Source: Clostridium sp. CM027 (GTDB lineage: Bacteria; Bacillota; Clostridia; Clostridiales; Clostridiaceae). From it: a DNA stretch of 64,000 bases. The translations under genes and the position numbers were made by a program. The notes beneath the pieces were generated by a model, which had not been told where the DNA came from, ran no database searches, and was given only the letters and a program-made list of their open reading frames with translations. The DNA lies in assembly GCF_024730565.1 (NCBI RefSeq), contig NZ_CP077725.1:1674001-1738000 (forward strand), written 5' to 3'. Shown here in pieces: positions 62,691-64,000 of the stretch. The first letter of the stretch is position 1. Each line of letters opens with the position of its first letter.

Positions 62691-64000
62691 CTATTTATCC
62701 AAACTAACAATATACGTATTTATTTCACTATTACCTGAACGATAATTTCCATAAGTAAATGATAAAGCAGTACTTGTACTATCCCAACAAATATTTGAAA
62801 TTGCTATACATACAGGTATCTTCTTTTTTACATACTTACCGTTTTTGTCTATATAGTGAAATGTACGATATTCAATTTTTGCATCTTTATCTTTTAAACT
62901 AGTACCATTAACTATTTCTTTTATAGCACCTGTCTTAGTATCTATAATTTTAATAGATGTATCAGGGTCAGGTGGAGTATGGCCATCATGATTAACTCCT
63001 TCTTCATAAGCAACTTTACTTCCATCAGGTGATACTACGTAGGTATTATTAATTTTACCTTTAGGCAGTTTTATATCTTGCAGTTGTTTACCAGTTTCAT
63101 CCATAATAATAGCTCCAAAAGTTCTATTTACAAATACTCCATCAGGTGATTGTTCACCATTATTATTAAAATGATCAATTATAATTGTTTTGCTTTTTTT
63201 ATCGGCCATGCCAGCGTATTGATTTGAAAAAATAGTTTTTGTTTCCTTAGTTTTAACATCCGCTGTACATAATTTAACTCCTTCTTTTCCACTTTTGCTT
63301 TGAGTGTAATAGAATTTACCTTCTACAGTGGTTCCTAAATCTTTAATATCATCAACACCAGATATCCGGGCATTATCAAATTTACCAGCATTGTAGCTGC
63401 CATTTGCATATACTTTTCCAGTTGTATCAATGATTGCCCATTTTTCAAAATAATTTGCTAAAATTTTATTCTTACTTATCCATATAAATTGTGCATCACT
63501 ATTAAGTCTTTCTGTATTTACATTCGTGATTTCGCCTGTAGATAAATTTAATAATTTTACGTTTTTATGAAGAAGCTCTCCTGAATCAAGAGCTTTTTGC
63601 CATTCCGGACTTTCACATTTAGGAATGGTTCTTGCCTCTGAATAAAGAACATACTTTTTATCAGGAGACACACCCATAAATTCATCTATATTTACCTCTT
63701 TAAAGTCTTTAGAACTTTTTGTATTTAAATTATAGATACTGCAGTAGTTTATAGGCACCATAGAATCCGGGGTTTTAAACTCTCCCTTTTTAGTTAATGT
63801 TAAAACCTCATTGTCATTAATCCAAGCAGCACTTTCAATATTTTGATATTTGTCGATTTGATAACCCTTTTCATTTGTTTGAGCAGATGGTTTGTATGCC
63901 ATTACCTTTATGTTTTGCATAGATGAATTATGATAGTTTATTGCATATGCGCTAATGCCACCTACAACTCCTACCATTAAAATTAGGGATAAAATCTTTT
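62691..64000 (-). CDS. Membrane-anchored beta-propeller (TolB/PD40-like) protein, 5' end beyond the window
   Basis: An open frame reaches the window edge, so the start is missing. An ATG at 63977 has no ribosome site, and the codons before it read KILSLIL, which joins MVGVVGGISAYAIN into one membrane helix, so the true start is upstream of 64000. The exterior part shows propeller blades: IESAAWINDNEVLTLTKKG, FMGVSPDKKYVLYSEART, AQFIWISKNKILANYF, YVVSPDGSKVAYEEG, NICWDSTSTALSFTYGN. It likely displays a binding surface outside the cell. Downstream on the same strand is the broken small gene, 38 bases away, perhaps a damaged paralogue. Confidence 0.75.
   Translation of the reverse strand, partial: KILSLILMVGVVGGISAYAINYHNSSMQNIKVMAYKPSAQTNEKGYQIDKYQNIESAAWINDNEVLTLTKKGEFKTPDSMVPINYCSIYNLNTKSSKDFKEVNIDEFMGVSPDKKYVLYSEARTIPKCESPEWQKALDSGELLHKNVKLLNLSTGEITNVNTERLNSDAQFIWISKNKILANYFEKWAIIDTTGKVYANGSYNAGKFDNARISGVDDIKDLGTTVEGKFYYTQSKSGKEGVKLCTADVKTKETKTIFSNQYAGMADKKSKTIIIDHFNNNGEQSPDGVFVNRTFGAIIMDETGKQLQDIKLPKGKINNTYVVSPDGSKVAYEEGVNHDGHTPPDPDTSIKIIDTKTGAIKEIVNGTSLKDKDAKIEYRTFHYIDKNGKYVKKKIPVCIAISNICWDSTSTALSFTYGNYRSGNSEINTYIVSLDK

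Overview
This is a very AT-rich stretch with strong AGGAGG-type ribosome sites. It carries a complete Rnf ferredoxin:NAD+ oxidoreductase cluster, tryptophanase, clostridial-type lipoproteins and a Clostridium-like mix of small transporters. It is best read as chromosome of an anaerobic Clostridium (sensu lato); I cannot name the species. No insertion sequence, prophage, CRISPR array or rRNA was seen. The one RNA gene is a tRNA-Lys(CTT) with its own promoter and terminator.

Layout. Positions 1-10 kb hold single-gene units: a GNAT acetyltransferase cut by the window edge, a DUF2156 protein, a large hybrid sensor kinase with two kinase modules, a CorC/HlyC-type membrane protein, a DEAD-box helicase, a lipoprotein, a ZIP metal transporter and a TPR protein. 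Positions 10.5-16 kb hold a DUF2383 four-helix protein, then a two-component system next to a permease/ATPase/permease ABC exporter, which looks like a cell-envelope stress or peptide-resistance module. Positions 16-29 kb hold a SWIM-SNF2 helicase, an exported M16C metalloprotease, an NhaC-family antiporter, a Nudix hydrolase, a large SPFH protein, the tRNA and a nitroreductase. Positions 29.8-35.5 kb are a full oligopeptide permease operon (oppABCDF).

Positions 35.8-44 kb hold a HEAT-repeat RNA-methyltransferase-like gene, nadE and the rseC-rnfCDGEAB energy-conservation operon. Positions 44.5-48.5 kb hold a proline aminopeptidase behind a textbook CcpA (cre) site, a cyclase-family hydrolase and glucose-6-phosphate dehydrogenase. 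Positions 48.7-53 kb contain a broken glycyl-radical-enzyme activase, a beta-propeller lipoprotein, a hypothetical protein, an aromatic-acid-exporter-like membrane protein and a DauR/YheO-type regulator. That regulator is divergent from tryptophanase (tnaA). Positions 54.8-64 kb hold an LD-carboxypeptidase, a YitT protein, a Fur-box-controlled siderophore ABC importer, an MFS transporter, a frameshifted small gene and a beta-propeller protein cut by the right edge.

How the parts fit: peptide uptake (Opp), a proline peptidase and tryptophanase point to amino-acid fermentation. Rnf couples the reduced ferredoxin that such fermentation yields to ion pumping and NADH, and the NhaC antiporter can use or balance an ion gradient. 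The least explained items are the duplicated N-terminal architecture of the SPFH protein, the beta-propeller proteins, the tandem repeats upstream of nhaC, and the small proteins at 25.0 kb and 50.6 kb. I found no clear, wholly new multi-gene system. The candidates are listed as findings with their weaknesses.
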